Assembly: GCF_008369295.1 (NCBI RefSeq)
Contig: NZ_VOBG01000003.1
Span: 310,001 to 374,000, forward strand
From: Pseudomonas sp. ANT_H4
Lineage (GTDB): Bacteria > Pseudomonadota > Gammaproteobacteria > Pseudomonadales > Pseudomonadaceae
Reading direction: 5' to 3'
Length of the DNA stretch: 64,000 nt
The notes under the pieces are model-generated. The model did no database searches and had not been told where the DNA came from. It was given only the letters and a program-made list of their open reading frames with translations. Both the position numbers and the translations under genes were made by a program. The stretch's first letter is position 1. Each line of letters starts with the position of its first letter. Below are positions 45,995 to 56,053 of this stretch, one piece after another.

Positions 45995-47602
45995 TTAGTG
46001 ACGGAAGTGGCGCATGCCGGTGAAGACCATGGCGATGCCAGCTTCATCAGCGGCAGCAATCACTTCGTTATCACGCATCGAGCCGCCCGGCTGGATCACC
46101 GCAGTGACGCCCGCTTTGGCGGCATTGTCCAGGCCATCACGGAACGGGAAGAACGCATCCGATGCCATGACCGAACCCTGTACCTGCAAGCCTGCATGTT
46201 CAGCCTTGATCGCGGCAATGCGCGCGGAGTTCACGCGGCTCATCTGGCCTGCGCCGACGCCGATGGTCTGGCGGTTCTTGGCGTAGACGATGGCGTTGGA
46301 CTTAACGTACTTGGCCACTTTCCAGGCGAAAATCAGGTCGTTGATTTCCTGCTCGGTCGGGGCGCGCTTGGTCACTACCTTGAGGTCTTCGCTGCCGATC
46401 ATGCCGATGTCGCGGCTCTGTACCAGCAAGCCGCCGTTGACGCGCTTGTAGTCCCAGGCAGCGGCACGGTCCGTCGACCACTCGCCGCAGGTCAGCAGGC
46501 GCACGTTGGCCTTGGCGGCAACGATGGCGCGGGCTTCTTCGCTAACGGAAGGCGCGATGATCACTTCAACAAACTGACGCTCGACGATGGCCTTGGCCGT
46601 TTCGGCGTCCAGCTCACGGTTGAAGGCGATGATGCCGCCGAACGCCGATTCGGTGTCGGTGGCGTAGGCCAACTCATAGGCCTGGCGGATACCGCCTTCA
46701 GCGTCCGGGCTCACGGCCACGCCGCATGGATTGGCATGCTTGACGATCACGCAGGCTGGTTTGACGAAGCTCTTCACACACTCCAGCGCAGCGTCGGTGT
46801 CGGCTACGTTGTTGTAGGACAGCTCCTTGCCTTGCAGTTGGGTCGCGGTGGCGATGCCGACTTCGGCAGGCGTCGCTTCCACGTAGAACGCCGCGCTCTG
46901 GTGCGGGTTCTCGCCGTAACGCATTTCCTGGGCCTTGATGAACTGGCTGTTGAAAGTGCGCGGGAACTGGCTGCGATCGGAGGTCGAGAGGGATTCGGCG
47001 GCCTGGTTCACGGTGCCCATGTAGTTGGCGATCATGCCGTCGTAGGCAGCGGTGTGTTCGAAGGCCTTGAGCATCAGGTCGAAGCGCTGAGCGTAGGTCA
47101 GGCCGCCGGCCTTGAGGCTTTCCAGGACTTGGCCGTAATCGCTGGCGTTGACCACGATGGCCACGTCCTTGTGATTCTTGGCTGCCGAGCGAACCATGGT
47201 CGGGCCGCCGATATCGATGTTCTCGATGGCGGTTGGCAGGTCGCAACCTGGCTTGTTGATGGTGGATTGGAACGGGTAGAGGTTAACGGCCACCAAGTCG
47301 ATCGGCTTGATGCCGTGTTCGGTCATGATGGCATCGTCGATACCGCGACGACCGAGGATACCGCCGTGGATTTTCGGGTGCAGGGTCTTGACCCGACCGT
47401 CCATCATTTCTGCGAAACCGGTGTAGTCCGCCACTTCCACTGCGGCCACGCCGTTGTCCTGCAGCAGTTTGAAGGTCCCGCCGGTGGAGAGAATCTCCAC
47501 GCCCAGGGCTTCCAGCCCCCGGGCAAATTCGAGGATACCGGTCTTGTCGGAGACGCTGATCAAGGCACGGCGGATCGGCAGGCGGGTAGTCTGGTCGGTC
47601 AT
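45995..47602 (-). CDS. purH: Bifunctional AICAR transformylase / IMP cyclohydrolase
   Basis: PurH performs the last two steps of IMP synthesis. The 535-residue protein has the N-terminal IMP cyclohydrolase (MGS-like) domain ([29 protein letters not shown]) and the C-terminal transformylase with KHANPCGVA and the terminal [11 protein letters not shown] motif. The ATG at 47602 is used; an upstream extension is unlikely. It follows fis after a terminator-like hairpin and precedes purD. Confidence 0.98.
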   Translation of the reverse strand: MTDQTTRLPIRRALISVSDKTGILEFARGLEALGVEILSTGGTFKLLQDNGVAAVEVADYTGFAEMMDGRVKTLHPKIHGGILGRRGIDDAIMTEHGIKPIDLVAVNLYPFQSTINKPGCDLPTAIENIDIGGPTMVRSAAKNHKDVAIVVNASDYGQVLESLKAGGLTYAQRFDLMLKAFEHTAAYDGMIANYMGTVNQAAESLSTSDRSQFPRTFNSQFIKAQEMRYGENPHQSAAFYVEATPAEVGIATATQLQGKELSYNNVADTDAALECVKSFVKPACVIVKHANPCGVAVSPDAEGGIRQAYELAYATDTESAFGGIIAFNRELDAETAKAIVERQFVEVIIAPSVSEEARAIVAAKANVRLLTCGEWSTDRAAAWDYKRVNGGLLVQSRDIGMIGSEDLKVVTKRAPTEQEINDLIFAWKVAKYVKSNAIVYAKNRQTIGVGAGQMSRVNSARIAAIKAEHAGLQVQGSVMASDAFFPFRDGLDNAAKAGVTAVIQPGGSMRDNEVIAAADEAGIAMVFTGMRHFRH

Positions 47603-47633
47603 TTCAATTTCCATCAAAAGCAAAGGAGTCAGC

Positions 47634-47666
47634 AAAAAAGGCGACCGTTTTTACGCGGACGCCTTT
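47634..47666 (-). terminator. Terminator of the dusB-fis operon
   Basis: AAAGGCG-A-CCG and CGG-A-CGCCTTT form a stem; read on the minus strand it is followed by a six-T run. It lies 18 bases after the fis stop, in front of purH. Confidence 0.8.
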
Positions 47667-47683
47667 CTGGTTTGATTGAATGC

Positions 47684-48004
47684 TTACAGCAAATCGTACT
47701 GCTTGAGTTTCTTGCGCAGCGTGCCACGGTTGAGACCGAGCAGCTCACTGGCCTTGGTCTGGTTGCCCTTGACGTAGTTCATCACGCTTTCGAGCAAGGG
47801 CGCCTCGACTTCGGAGAGCACCAGGTTGTACACGTCCGTGACGGCAGCGCCCTCAAGGTGGGCGAAATAATTGTGCAGCGCCTTCTCGACACTCCCGCGA
47901 AGGGTCTGGCCTTCTTCGCTCGGCGTGTTGAGGTGCTGTTTCAAATTGACGTTGTCGCTCACGGGTGTTGTTCCACTCACTAAAGTCTCGGTCATCATCG
48001 TCAT
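47684..48004 (-). CDS. fis: Nucleoid-associated regulator Fis
   Basis: Fis is a 106-residue homodimeric DNA-bending protein that activates rRNA operons and shapes the nucleoid. The C-terminal helix-turn-helix ([27 protein letters not shown]) is unmistakable. It is coupled to dusB by an ATGA overlap, the conserved dusB-fis arrangement of gammaproteobacteria. ATG 48004 is used; a downstream ATG at 47995 is possible. Confidence 0.97.
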   Translation of the reverse strand: MTMMTETLVSGTTPVSDNVNLKQHLNTPSEEGQTLRGSVEKALHNYFAHLEGAAVTDVYNLVLSEVEAPLLESVMNYVKGNQTKASELLGLNRGTLRKKLKQYDLL

Positions 48005-49014
48005 GCGGCCACCCCTTCTCCGTCCCCTGTCACCAGGCTCTTGTAACGTTCGGCGAAAAACTCACGAACGTTGGCGACCTGTGCTTGCGTATCATCCAAA
48101 CGATTGAAGTGGGCGCGAAACTCCCTGGCGCCCGGCAAGGTTGCGAGATACCAGCCGACATGCTTGCGAGCAATGCGTACTCCCATCACGTCTCCGTAGA
48201 AGACGTGCAGGGCGGCCAGATGCTCTAGCAGAATACGTTCCACCTCGATCAACTCCGGTGCCGGCAAAATTTCGCCGGTACGCAGAAAATGATCGATTTC
48301 ACGAAAAATCCATGGCCGCCCTTGGGCCGCCCGGCCAATCAACAGACCGTCGGCCCCGGTCGCGTGCAGCACGCGCCGGGCTTTCTCGGCCGAGTCGATG
48401 TCGCCGTTGGCAAAGACCGGAATCGACACTGCCTGCTTGATCGCGGCAATGGTGTCGTATTCGGCTTCACCGGTATAAAGGTCGGCGCGGGTGCGGCCAT
48501 GCACCGCCAGCGCTGTAATGCCGGCCTGTTCGGCGATCTTCGCCACCGTCAGGCCGTTCTTGTTCTCCCGGTCCCACCCGGTGCGAATCTTCAGGGTGAC
48601 CGGCACATCCACTGCAGCGACAACGGCATGCAGGATCTCGCGTACCAACGCTTCATCCTTGAGCAAAGCAGAACCGGCTGCTTTGTTGCAGACTTTTTTT
48701 GCCGGGCAGCCCATGTTGATATCAATAATCTGCGCCCCCAACTCGACGTTGGCCCGGGCGGCATCCGCCAGCATTTGCGCATCACCACCGGCGATCTGTA
48801 CCGAGCGGGGCTCGGGATCGCCTTCGTGGATCATGCGCATCCGCGACTTGCGGGTATTCCACAAACTCATGTCGCTGGTGACCATTTCTGAGACCACAAG
48901 GCCTGCACCCAGTCGTTTGCACAGCTGACGAAAGGGCTGGTCGGTGACGCCCGCCATAGGGGCGAGAATCAAGCCGTTGTGCAATGTGTATGGGCCGATG
49001 CGTACCGCCGACAT
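48001..49014 (-). CDS. dusB: tRNA-dihydrouridine synthase B
   Basis: DusB is an FMN enzyme that reduces uridine to dihydrouridine in tRNA (position 17 in E. coli). The 337-residue TIM-barrel protein has the FMN-binding start [15 protein letters not shown], the catalytic cysteine C109 in [17 protein letters not shown], and the tRNA/FMN segment [17 protein letters not shown]. It is first in the dusB-fis operon; the 185 bases upstream hold its promoter, with nothing else recognised. Confidence 0.97.
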   Translation of the reverse strand: MSAVRIGPYTLHNGLILAPMAGVTDQPFRQLCKRLGAGLVVSEMVTSDMSLWNTRKSRMRMIHEGDPEPRSVQIAGGDAQMLADAARANVELGAQIIDINMGCPAKKVCNKAAGSALLKDEALVREILHAVVAAVDVPVTLKIRTGWDRENKNGLTVAKIAEQAGITALAVHGRTRADLYTGEAEYDTIAAIKQAVSIPVFANGDIDSAEKARRVLHATGADGLLIGRAAQGRPWIFREIDHFLRTGEILPAPELIEVERILLEHLAALHVFYGDVMGVRIARKHVGWYLATLPGAREFRAHFNRLDDTQAQVANVREFFAERYKSLVTGDGEGVAA

Positions 49015-49199
49015 AGGACTTCCCTGTTGTGGGGCCGGATCATTAGAGTTCGAAAAAGGGTTGGCATGATACCCGCTCTCGATGACTGGATAAAGGCTGA
49101 ATTGGATAAAATCTGAACAGTTATTTTCTTATCGCTGCCGGTTTGGTAGCGAACGGCGTAGTCAATAATCTGCCGTCAAACCCTGGTGCCTGAGCCGAT

Positions 49200-50423
49200 T
49201 CATTCGGGAGAGTGGAAGCTCAGGCTGTAATTCACCGCCTTGTTGCCGGGATCGAGGATGTCCAGGGCGATGTGAATCGGAGTCTGGGACGGCATCTCGG
49301 TCACGCCCGCCAGCTCGCCGCTGAGGTATTCGGCGGGTTTGAAGCGTCGGCTGGCGATCATCTGCCCGTTAAGGTCAGCAAAGCGTAGCTCCAGCAGCGG
49401 AAATGGTTGGGAGAACGTCGCACGGTTATAGATGATTGCGTCGACCACCAGGGCGCCGGCGAACTCCGGGTGGCTGCGTACCACCAGGTTACTGCTCTTG
49501 ATGTGGGCGATATCGACCCTGGAAGGCACGGTGCAGCCCAGTTTCGGGCACAGCTCCTGGAACCAGGGCCGGTATTTATCCTGGCGCGCCAGGTCGTCGA
49601 ATTGGTAGGCAATATATTGGCCGGCCAGGGCGGCAGCGGCCAGTAGCACCAGCAGAATCCAGAGCAGGCGACGGCCCCAGCCGGAAGGGCGCTTCTGGGT
49701 GTAGAGGTGCAGGGGGTCGTCTTCCAGCTCCTGCAGCATGTCATCGTGGGCGCTTGCGGCGGGATGGGGTCGTTTGCGGCGTGACTGCGGCTGTTCTTGA
49801 GGCTCGTCGGTTACCGGTGGCTCGGACGGGTCGAAGTGGTCATCGGTTTTTCTGGTGTGCAGCGTTGGCTCATCGTCCGACTCCAGGGTGTCGGACGACA
49901 TCGAGGGTTCGGTTCGCTTGGGTTTTCCTGCTACAGCCTTTGCCGGTTCAGGTTCATTGTCCGCCGCTTGTGGCGCTGGAGTCCGCTCATCAGGCGGATC
50001 ACTGAACAGGCTGGCAGCCCATTGTTCTTCTTCAGAGTTGGCTGTATTGCGGCTGGCGCTGAGGGAATCTTCATTTTGCCGACGGTCGGAGCCTGGTTGC
50101 CGACGGTCTGCACCCAGAGGCTGGGTGTGCTGAATCTCGCGACGCTCCAGCTTGGCCAGTTCTTCGTCCAGGTCCAGGTTGTCTAGGTCCAGCTCTTCAG
50201 CGGTCCATTGTTTCTGGCTGACGGCGCGCGGTGCTGCTTCTGCCGTTGCCGCAGCTTGAGGCTCAGGCGCGCTGGCGCGCTGCTCCAGCAATTGCCGGGC
50301 GGCATTAAACACTTGCAGGCAAGAGCCACAACGAACCACGCCGCGGGCCACGCTCAGTTGTGCGTGGCTTACGCGAAAGCGGGCGTGGCAATGCGGGCAC
50401 TGGGTGACGAAACTGTCGGTCAT
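49200..50423 (-). CDS. Zinc-ribbon and DUF3426 domain membrane protein
   Basis: This 407-residue protein starts with an MJ0042-type zinc ribbon (C9, C12, C32, C35 in QCPHCHARF...VRCGSCLQVF). Next is a long acidic, low-complexity linker (residues about 45-245). One membrane segment follows (LLWILLVLLAAAALAGQYI, about 255-275), then a DUF3426 domain (FQELCPKLGCTVPSRVDI). It is conserved next to prmA in pseudomonads. Its function is unknown; the layout suggests a membrane-anchored protein with a cytoplasmic zinc ribbon. Confidence 0.88.
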   Translation of the reverse strand: MTDSFVTQCPHCHARFRVSHAQLSVARGVVRCGSCLQVFNAARQLLEQRASAPEPQAAATAEAAPRAVSQKQWTAEELDLDNLDLDEELAKLERREIQHTQPLGADRRQPGSDRRQNEDSLSASRNTANSEEEQWAASLFSDPPDERTPAPQAADNEPEPAKAVAGKPKRTEPSMSSDTLESDDEPTLHTRKTDDHFDPSEPPVTDEPQEQPQSRRKRPHPAASAHDDMLQELEDDPLHLYTQKRPSGWGRRLLWILLVLLAAAALAGQYIAYQFDDLARQDKYRPWFQELCPKLGCTVPSRVDIAHIKSSNLVVRSHPEFAGALVVDAIIYNRATFSQPFPLLELRFADLNGQMIASRRFKPAEYLSGELAGVTEMPSQTPIHIALDILDPGNKAVNYSLSFHSPE

Positions 50424-50453
50424 GCGGCCATCCGATTCATGCAGGCGCTCATT

Positions 50454-51332
50454 CTAGCGCCGACGACCACTGATGCGTACCCAGCCGTCACGGTTGGCGA
50501 TCGGGTCCAGCTCGAAATCCTGGGCGTAAGCGGCGGCGACGTCTTCGCCCTGCTCGGCGAGGATACCTGACAGCGCCAGGCGGCCACCCGGCTTGACCAG
50601 GCTGGACAGCTGCGGGGCCAGCGACACCAGTGGGCCGGCCAGAATGTTGGCCACCAGCACGTCGGCCTGTACCTGTGGCAGTTGCTCCGGCAGGTACAGG
50701 GGGAATTTATCTTCGGCGATGTTATTACGCCCGGCGTTATCGCGGGAGGCTTCCAGGGCTTGCACGTCGATGTCGGTACCGACCGCTTCCTTCGCGCCCA
50801 GCAGCAGGGCAGCGATGGCCAGGATTCCCGAGCCACAGCCGAAGTCCAGTACGTTGCAGTCCTGCAAGTCCTGGCCATCGAGCCATTCCAGGCACAGGGC
50901 GGTGGTCGGGTGGGTGCCGGTGCCAAATGCCAGGCCAGGGTCCAGCAGCAGATTCACCGCGTCAGGCTCGGGGGCGGCGTGCCAGCTCGGTACGATCCAC
51001 AGGCGCTGGCCGAAACGCATGGGATGGAAATTGTCCATCCAGCTGCGTTCCCAGTCCTGGTCTTCGATGATCTCGCTGTGGTGTTCGGGCAGCGGGCTGC
51101 CGGTCAACAGCTCCATATGGGCCAGCACGCTGGCGGCCTCGGTGCCGTCTTCGAACAGCGCCAACAGATGGGTGTGGGACCACAGCGGGGTGGTGTTCAG
51201 CTCGGGTTCGAAGATGGGTTGATCTTCGGCGTCCATGAAGGTCACCGACACCGCGCCCACTTCAAGGAACGCGTCTTCGTAGGTTTCGGCTTGTTCTGGG
51301 CTGATGGCGAGACGGACTTGCAGCCAAGGCAT
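50454..51332 (-). CDS. prmA: Ribosomal protein L11 methyltransferase
   Basis: PrmA trimethylates lysines and the N-terminus of L11. The 292-residue protein starts at 51332 ([16 protein letters not shown]), with an N-terminal L11-binding domain and a SAM-binding domain ([36 protein letters not shown]). It lies 30 bases before the zinc-ribbon gene and probably shares its transcript. Confidence 0.97.
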   Translation of the reverse strand: MPWLQVRLAISPEQAETYEDAFLEVGAVSVTFMDAEDQPIFEPELNTTPLWSHTHLLALFEDGTEAASVLAHMELLTGSPLPEHHSEIIEDQDWERSWMDNFHPMRFGQRLWIVPSWHAAPEPDAVNLLLDPGLAFGTGTHPTTALCLEWLDGQDLQDCNVLDFGCGSGILAIAALLLGAKEAVGTDIDVQALEASRDNAGRNNIAEDKFPLYLPEQLPQVQADVLVANILAGPLVSLAPQLSSLVKPGGRLALSGILAEQGEDVAAAYAQDFELDPIANRDGWVRISGRRR

Positions 51333-51437
51333 GGCGGGCACCTTTGAAAAAATGAGTGTGCAGCGGGGTGGGGCTGCGGGAAGCGCGCCAGTTTACGCGA
51401 GGTGGGGGCAGAAGACGACACCGCTGGACACACGCAG

Positions 51438-51477
51438 ATCAATGTGGGAGACAGGCAAGCCCGGCTCCCACATTGAT
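51438..51477. repeat. REP palindrome, ATGTGGGAGnnnGGCTTGC type
   Basis: ATCAATGTGGGAG and CTCCCACATTGAT form an inverted repeat around ACAGGCAAGCCCGG, in the gap between accC and prmA. It is a third REP class in this window. Confidence 0.75.
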
Positions 51478-51504
51478 CGTGCGTTGATTCTGATACCTCA
51501 GAGA

Positions 51505-51528
51505 CAACAAAACCGCCCGAAGGCGGCC
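51505..51528 (-). terminator. Terminator of the aroQ-accB-accC operon
   Basis: Read on the minus strand, CCGCC-TTCG-GGCGG is a stable UUCG-loop hairpin followed by TTTTGTTGT. It lies about 22 bases after the accC stop. Confidence 0.8.
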
Positions 51529-51549
51529 TTGTTGGGTGGATCACTTCGC

Positions 51550-52908
51550 TTACTGATTAGCCAGCTTGTGTTCCAGGTAGTGAATGTTCACACCACCTTC
51601 GCAGAAGCCTTCATCGCGAACCAGATCCCGATGCAACGGGATGTTGGTCTTGATGCCGTCAACCACGATTTCGTCCAGGGCATTGCGCATGCGTGCCATG
51701 GCTTCGTCGCGGGTCGAGCCCCAGGTGATCAGCTTGCCGATCAGGGAGTCGTAGTTCGACGGGACCTTGTAGCCGCTGTACAGGTGCGAATCGACGCGAA
51801 CGCCGTTGCCACCTGGTGCATGGAAGTGCTTGACCATGCCCGGGCTCGGCATAAAGGTTTTCGGGTCTTCGGCGTTGATCCGGCACTCCAGCGAGTGGCC
51901 GTGGATCTTCACGTCATCCTGGGTAAACGACAGCGCGTTGCCAGCGGCGATGCTGAGCATCTCCTTGACGATGTCGATGCCAGTGACCATTTCCGATACT
52001 GGATGCTCTACCTGCACACGAGTGTTCATCTCGATGAAGTAGAAACTGCCGTTCTCGTAGAGGAACTCGAAGGTGCCAGCGCCACGGTAGTTGATGTCGA
52101 TGCACGCCTTGACGCAGCGCGCCAGGACTTCTGCACGAGCGGTTTCATCCAGGCCTGGTGCCGGTGCTTCTTCCAGAACCTTCTGGTGACGGCGCTGCAG
52201 CGAGCAGTCGCGGTCGCCCAGGTGAATGGCGTGGCCCTGGCCGTCGGAAAGCACCTGAACTTCCACGTGACGTGGGTTGGTCAGGTATTTTTCGAGGTAG
52301 ACCATCGGGTTGCTGAACCAGGCGCCTGCTTCTTCGCGGGTCTGCTTGGCTGCTTCAATCAGGTCTTCTTCGCGATGCACCACACGCATGCCGCGACCAC
52401 CACCGCCGCCAGCGGCCTTGATGATCACCGGGTAACCGACTTCGCGACCAATGCGCAGGGCGGTTTCCGGGTCTTCGGGCAACGGGCCGTCAGAGCCTGG
52501 AACGGTCGGCACGCCGGCAGCGATCATGGCGTGCTTGGCCGAAACCTTGTCGCCCATCAGGCGAATGGTGTCAGCTTTCGGGCCGATGAAGGCAAAACCG
52601 GATTTTTCCACCTGTTCGGCGAAATCGGCGTTTTCCGCGAGGAAACCGTAGCCTGGGTGAATGGCGGTAGCGCCGGTCACTTCAGCTGCTGCGATGATCG
52701 CCGGGATGTGCAGGTAAGACAGGCTGGCAGGCGCAGGGCCTATGCAAACCGTCTCGTCCGCCAGGCCCAGGTGCATCAGCTCTTTGTCGGCAGTCGAGTA
52801 CACCGCGACGGTCTTGATACCCATTTCCTTGCACGCGCGCAAGATCCGCAGGGCGATTTCGCCGCGGTTGGCGATCAGGACTTTTTCCAGCTTCGCAGGT
52901 TTCAACAT
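51550..52908 (-). CDS. accC: Acetyl-CoA carboxylase biotin carboxylase subunit
   Basis: AccC carboxylates the biotin of AccB with ATP and bicarbonate, the first half-reaction of fatty acid synthesis. The 452-residue ATP-grasp protein starts [20 protein letters not shown] and contains the glycine loop [10 protein letters not shown], the catalytic segment [18 protein letters not shown] and the biotin-site region. A GGAG site lies upstream. It follows accB by 17 bases. Confidence 0.98.
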   Translation of the reverse strand: MLKPAKLEKVLIANRGEIALRILRACKEMGIKTVAVYSTADKELMHLGLADETVCIGPAPASLSYLHIPAIIAAAEVTGATAIHPGYGFLAENADFAEQVEKSGFAFIGPKADTIRLMGDKVSAKHAMIAAGVPTVPGSDGPLPEDPETALRIGREVGYPVIIKAAGGGGGRGMRVVHREEDLIEAAKQTREEAGAWFSNPMVYLEKYLTNPRHVEVQVLSDGQGHAIHLGDRDCSLQRRHQKVLEEAPAPGLDETARAEVLARCVKACIDINYRGAGTFEFLYENGSFYFIEMNTRVQVEHPVSEMVTGIDIVKEMLSIAAGNALSFTQDDVKIHGHSLECRINAEDPKTFMPSPGMVKHFHAPGGNGVRVDSHLYSGYKVPSNYDSLIGKLITWGSTRDEAMARMRNALDEIVVDGIKTNIPLHRDLVRDEGFCEGGVNIHYLEHKLANQ

Positions 52909-52925
52909 CGTTGGTTCTCCGCGGT

Positions 52926-53381
52926 TCAAACGATGGTGAACAGCGGTTGGTCGAATTCAACCGGCTGACCGTTTTCTACCAGGATGGATTCGATCACACC
53001 GGCTTTTTCAGCCTGGATGTGGTTCATCATCTTCATCGCTTCAACGATGCAGATGGTGTCGCCCACTTTGACGGTCTGGCCGATTTCAGCAAAGGCTGGC
53101 GAGGTCGGTGCCGGGGTGCGGTAGAACGTACCGACCATTGGCGACTTGACCACGAAACCGTTCAGTTTCGGTGCTGCTGGGGCTTCAGCGACAGTAGCAA
53201 CCGGAGCAGCGGCCACTGGGGCAGGTGCCGGTGCTTGCATCTGTGGCGCGTAGAACTGTTGGGCCGGGGTCTTGCTGTGACGGCTGATCCGTACGGATTC
53301 CTCGCCTTCCTTGATTTCCAGCTCGTCGATACCGGATTCTTCCAGCAGTTCGATCAATTTCTTAACTTTACGGATATCCAT
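52926..53381 (-). CDS. accB: Acetyl-CoA carboxylase biotin carboxyl carrier protein
   Basis: The 151-residue carrier has an N-terminal dimer region, an Ala/Pro-rich linker (residues about 40-70) and a biotinyl domain with K117 in the EAMKM motif. It is transcribed with accC and aroQ. Confidence 0.98.
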   Translation of the reverse strand: MDIRKVKKLIELLEESGIDELEIKEGEESVRISRHSKTPAQQFYAPQMQAPAPAPVAAAPVATVAEAPAAPKLNGFVVKSPMVGTFYRTPAPTSPAFAEIGQTVKVGDTICIVEAMKMMNHIQAEKAGVIESILVENGQPVEFDQPLFTIV

Positions 53382-53405
53382 GAATCGTCAACTCCCAAGG
53401 GTCGG

Positions 53406-53861
53406 TCAGGGGCGCTTGGCCTGTTCTTCAAGCTGTTCCAGGGCGGCCTCCAGGGCCAGTCGGTAACCGCTGGCGCCAAGGCCGCAGATCACTCCTACTG
53501 CAACGTCGGAGAAGTAAGAGTGATGGCGGAAAGGTTCGCGTTTGTGCACGTTCGATAAATGCACTTCGATGAATGGGATGCTCACCGCCAGCAGCGCGTC
53601 ACGTAATGCAACGCTTGTGTGCGTAAAAGCGGCGGGATTGATCAGGATGAAGTCCACGCCTTCGCTGCGCGCGGCGTGAATGCGATCAATCAATTCGTAC
53701 TCGGCATTGCTTTGCAGGTAGAGCAAATGGTGGCCGGCATCACGAGCCCGTCGCTCCAGATCGAGGTTGATCTGTTCGAGGGTCACTGCACCGTAGACGC
53801 CCGGTTCACGGGTGCCGAGCAGGTTCAGGTTGGGTCCGTGCAGAACCAGTAAGGTCGCCAT
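53406..53861 (-). CDS. aroQ: Type II 3-dehydroquinate dehydratase
   Basis: AroQ dehydrates 3-dehydroquinate in the shikimate pathway. The 151-residue protein begins with the type II signature [18 protein letters not shown] and has the active-site segments [17 protein letters not shown] and [19 protein letters not shown]. It lies 24 bases upstream of accB, the arrangement seen in PAO1 (aroQ1-accB-accC). In PAO1 the next gene outward is dipZ; here the chemoreceptor gene is adjacent instead. Confidence 0.97.
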   Translation of the reverse strand: MATLLVLHGPNLNLLGTREPGVYGAVTLEQINLDLERRARDAGHHLLYLQSNAEYELIDRIHAARSEGVDFILINPAAFTHTSVALRDALLAVSIPFIEVHLSNVHKREPFRHHSYFSDVAVGVICGLGASGYRLALEAALEQLEEQAKRP

Positions 53862-54037
53862 CGGCTGTTCCTTGTTATTGGTGTGGGTGCGGCAGAACCC
53901 GGCGACTATGCCGCAAAGCCTTTGTGACTGTCCAGTTCCCTACAATAGGCAGCACGATTAGCGAGGATTACGCAAAATATGTGACTGGGGTATCGTATCC
54001 GGTCACTGGGAGCACTCTGTACGCCATGTGGGAAATG

Positions 54038-55999
54038 TCAGACGCGAAAGGCCTGCACGGCGGTATTGAGTTGCCCACCGAGCGCCAGCAAATGCTCGCC
54101 CTGGCTACGACCCTGGCCAATACGCAGTAAGTTATCCTCGCCCAACTGATGAATCCGCTCACTGTTATCCCGGATCTCACTGACCGCGCCGCTTTGCTGG
54201 GCGGTGGCATCAGCAATGCGTACGGCAGTGTCGGAAATGGTCTGGATCGCGCCGACGATTTCATCCAGCGCACCATCGGCGGCCTGGGCTTGCTGGGCGG
54301 TGGCTTCGGCGTGTTCGACCTGGGCGCGCATGCCTTCCACCGATTGCCGGGCGGCGGTTTGCAAGTTGGCAATCAGGGTCTGGATTTCTGCAGTGGCACC
54401 CGCTGTGCGCTGGGCCAGTGATCGGACTTCGTCAGCGACCACGGCAAACCCGCGGCCGGCCTCACCGGCACGGGCCGCTTCGATCGCAGCGTTGAGGGCC
54501 AGCAGGTTGGTCTGGTCGGCAATCGAGCGGATCACCGTCAATACACCGCCAATGGTGGCGGACTCTTCGGCCAGCTTTTCGATCATCTGTGCGTTCTCCT
54601 GGACCTCCCCGACCAGCGCGTACAACCCGGTCAGGCTCAAGCCAATCACCCGCTGGCCTTGTTCCACGGCTTGGCCGGCACTACGGCTGGCCCCGGCGGC
54701 CTGGCTGGCATCGCCTGCCACTTGTTGAATGGTGGCTTCCAGCTCCCCAAGGGAATCACGAATCTGCGCGGTATCACCGGCCTGGCGCTCGGCACCGTCA
54801 TGCAGGCCACCACTCAGTTCAGCGAGGGCCCGGCTGCTGCCGGCTACTTGTTCGGCGTTTTCGCGAATGGTGCCCACCAGGTTCACCAGATAAACCCGTA
54901 AACGATTGAGAGAGGCCTCGATGTCGTGCAGTTCGCGGTTGGTCGCGCCCAATGCTATCGCCTGGCTGAAATCACCTTCGGCCCAGTTCGACAACGCCGG
55001 CGCCAGATTGGTCAGCACCCGCGCTAGGCGCCGCTGCAAGGTGTCGATCAGCAGGGCGATCAACAGGATCAAGCCAATCATCACACCCTGCATTACCCGC
55101 ACTTCACCCTGGATCTGCCCGTGCTGGGCCCGCACCACGGGCTCCAGTGCTGCGATGGCTTGTTGCACTGCGTCGATTTTCAGGCGAGTGGCAGCGGCCA
55201 GTTCACCCCGTTGGCGGATTTGCTCGCGGGTACGTTTCAGCTCTGCCGGATAGCGGGTCAGCAGGCTGTTGAGTTCGCGCTTGAGGTCGACGCCGGTGTC
55301 CTGGGCCACGGTTTTTTCGCTGCCTTGCAAACCCATCATCGCCGAGAAGTCGTCGCTATTGGACTCGCTGTTGCCCGTCACACCCAGCAATGGCAGTTGT
55401 TCCAGCAAGTCAGTCTGGCTGCGGATGCTGGCCACTTCCCGCTCGACATCGTCGGCCAGTTCACTGCGTCCACTGCTGACCAGCTTGTCCCTGGCCAGGG
55501 ACAGTTTGGCCAAATGTTGGGATGCCGCCAGCAAGGGCGGTAGATAACGTGCCGCCTCAGGAGTATTGACGCCTGCGGCGTACTGACTCAGTTGCTCCAG
55601 GTTAGCCCCCAGCTCCCGCTCGGCTTGCAGCAGCAGGGCTTGCGGATCGCCCGCCAGCTTGCCGGCGGCCAGCAGCTCGGTCTTGCTGAAACCATCCAGG
55701 TCGGCAAGGCTGGGGCGCAGGTTGTGAGCGAGGTCAGGAGGCAGTTCGTCGAGGTCTTGCAGCAGGTTTTCCAGGCTCTGGCTGGCGCTGCTCAGGCGCA
55801 GTGCATCGCCGCTGGCCAGGTAGTCGTCGATATTGCGAGCGGCCTGATTCTGGAAGGTCTGAGACAAGCCCAGATAGCGTTCCATCAATAGGTAAGGGCG
55901 CTCCAGCGCCCGTTGCGACCACCAGAGCGTAGCGCCCAGGGCCAGGCAAACGGCGACCAGCAGAAGGGTGTTCAGATTCGTCAGCAGCTTCAGGCGCAT
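54038..55999 (-). CDS. ctpL: Methyl-accepting chemotaxis protein, CtpL-like
   Basis: This 653-residue chemoreceptor has a first membrane helix (residues about 8-30), a large helical periplasmic sensor of about 270 residues, a second helix near 305 ([16 protein letters not shown]), a HAMP domain, and a signalling domain with the invariant tip ([20 protein letters not shown]). The start is the ATG at 55999; a TTG four codons upstream is less likely. It sits between aroQ and the gcbA gene, the place of P. aeruginosa CtpL (PA4844), a receptor for low phosphate and some aromatics. The ligand here is inferred from position. Confidence 0.85.
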   Translation of the reverse strand: MRLKLLTNLNTLLLVAVCLALGATLWWSQRALERPYLLMERYLGLSQTFQNQAARNIDDYLASGDALRLSSASQSLENLLQDLDELPPDLAHNLRPSLADLDGFSKTELLAAGKLAGDPQALLLQAERELGANLEQLSQYAAGVNTPEAARYLPPLLAASQHLAKLSLARDKLVSSGRSELADDVEREVASIRSQTDLLEQLPLLGVTGNSESNSDDFSAMMGLQGSEKTVAQDTGVDLKRELNSLLTRYPAELKRTREQIRQRGELAAATRLKIDAVQQAIAALEPVVRAQHGQIQGEVRVMQGVMIGLILLIALLIDTLQRRLARVLTNLAPALSNWAEGDFSQAIALGATNRELHDIEASLNRLRVYLVNLVGTIRENAEQVAGSSRALAELSGGLHDGAERQAGDTAQIRDSLGELEATIQQVAGDASQAAGASRSAGQAVEQGQRVIGLSLTGLYALVGEVQENAQMIEKLAEESATIGGVLTVIRSIADQTNLLALNAAIEAARAGEAGRGFAVVADEVRSLAQRTAGATAEIQTLIANLQTAARQSVEGMRAQVEHAEATAQQAQAADGALDEIVGAIQTISDTAVRIADATAQQSGAVSEIRDNSERIHQLGEDNLLRIGQGRSQGEHLLALGGQLNTAVQAFRV

Positions 56000-56053
56000 G
56001 CGTGGTTTCAACCAACGGCAGAAGGATAAGTGCCTGAAGTTATTGCGCTTTCG

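Noticed and set aside
45980..47983. A 667-codon plus-strand open frame opposite purH
   Set aside because: It is the antisense of purH and fis, whose conserved motifs are clear. Its composition (very rich in His, Val, Gly, Asp) is typical of antisense frames in high-GC DNA.
51304..52968. A 554-codon plus-strand open frame opposite accC
   Set aside because: Antisense shadow of accC, which is complete and unmistakable.
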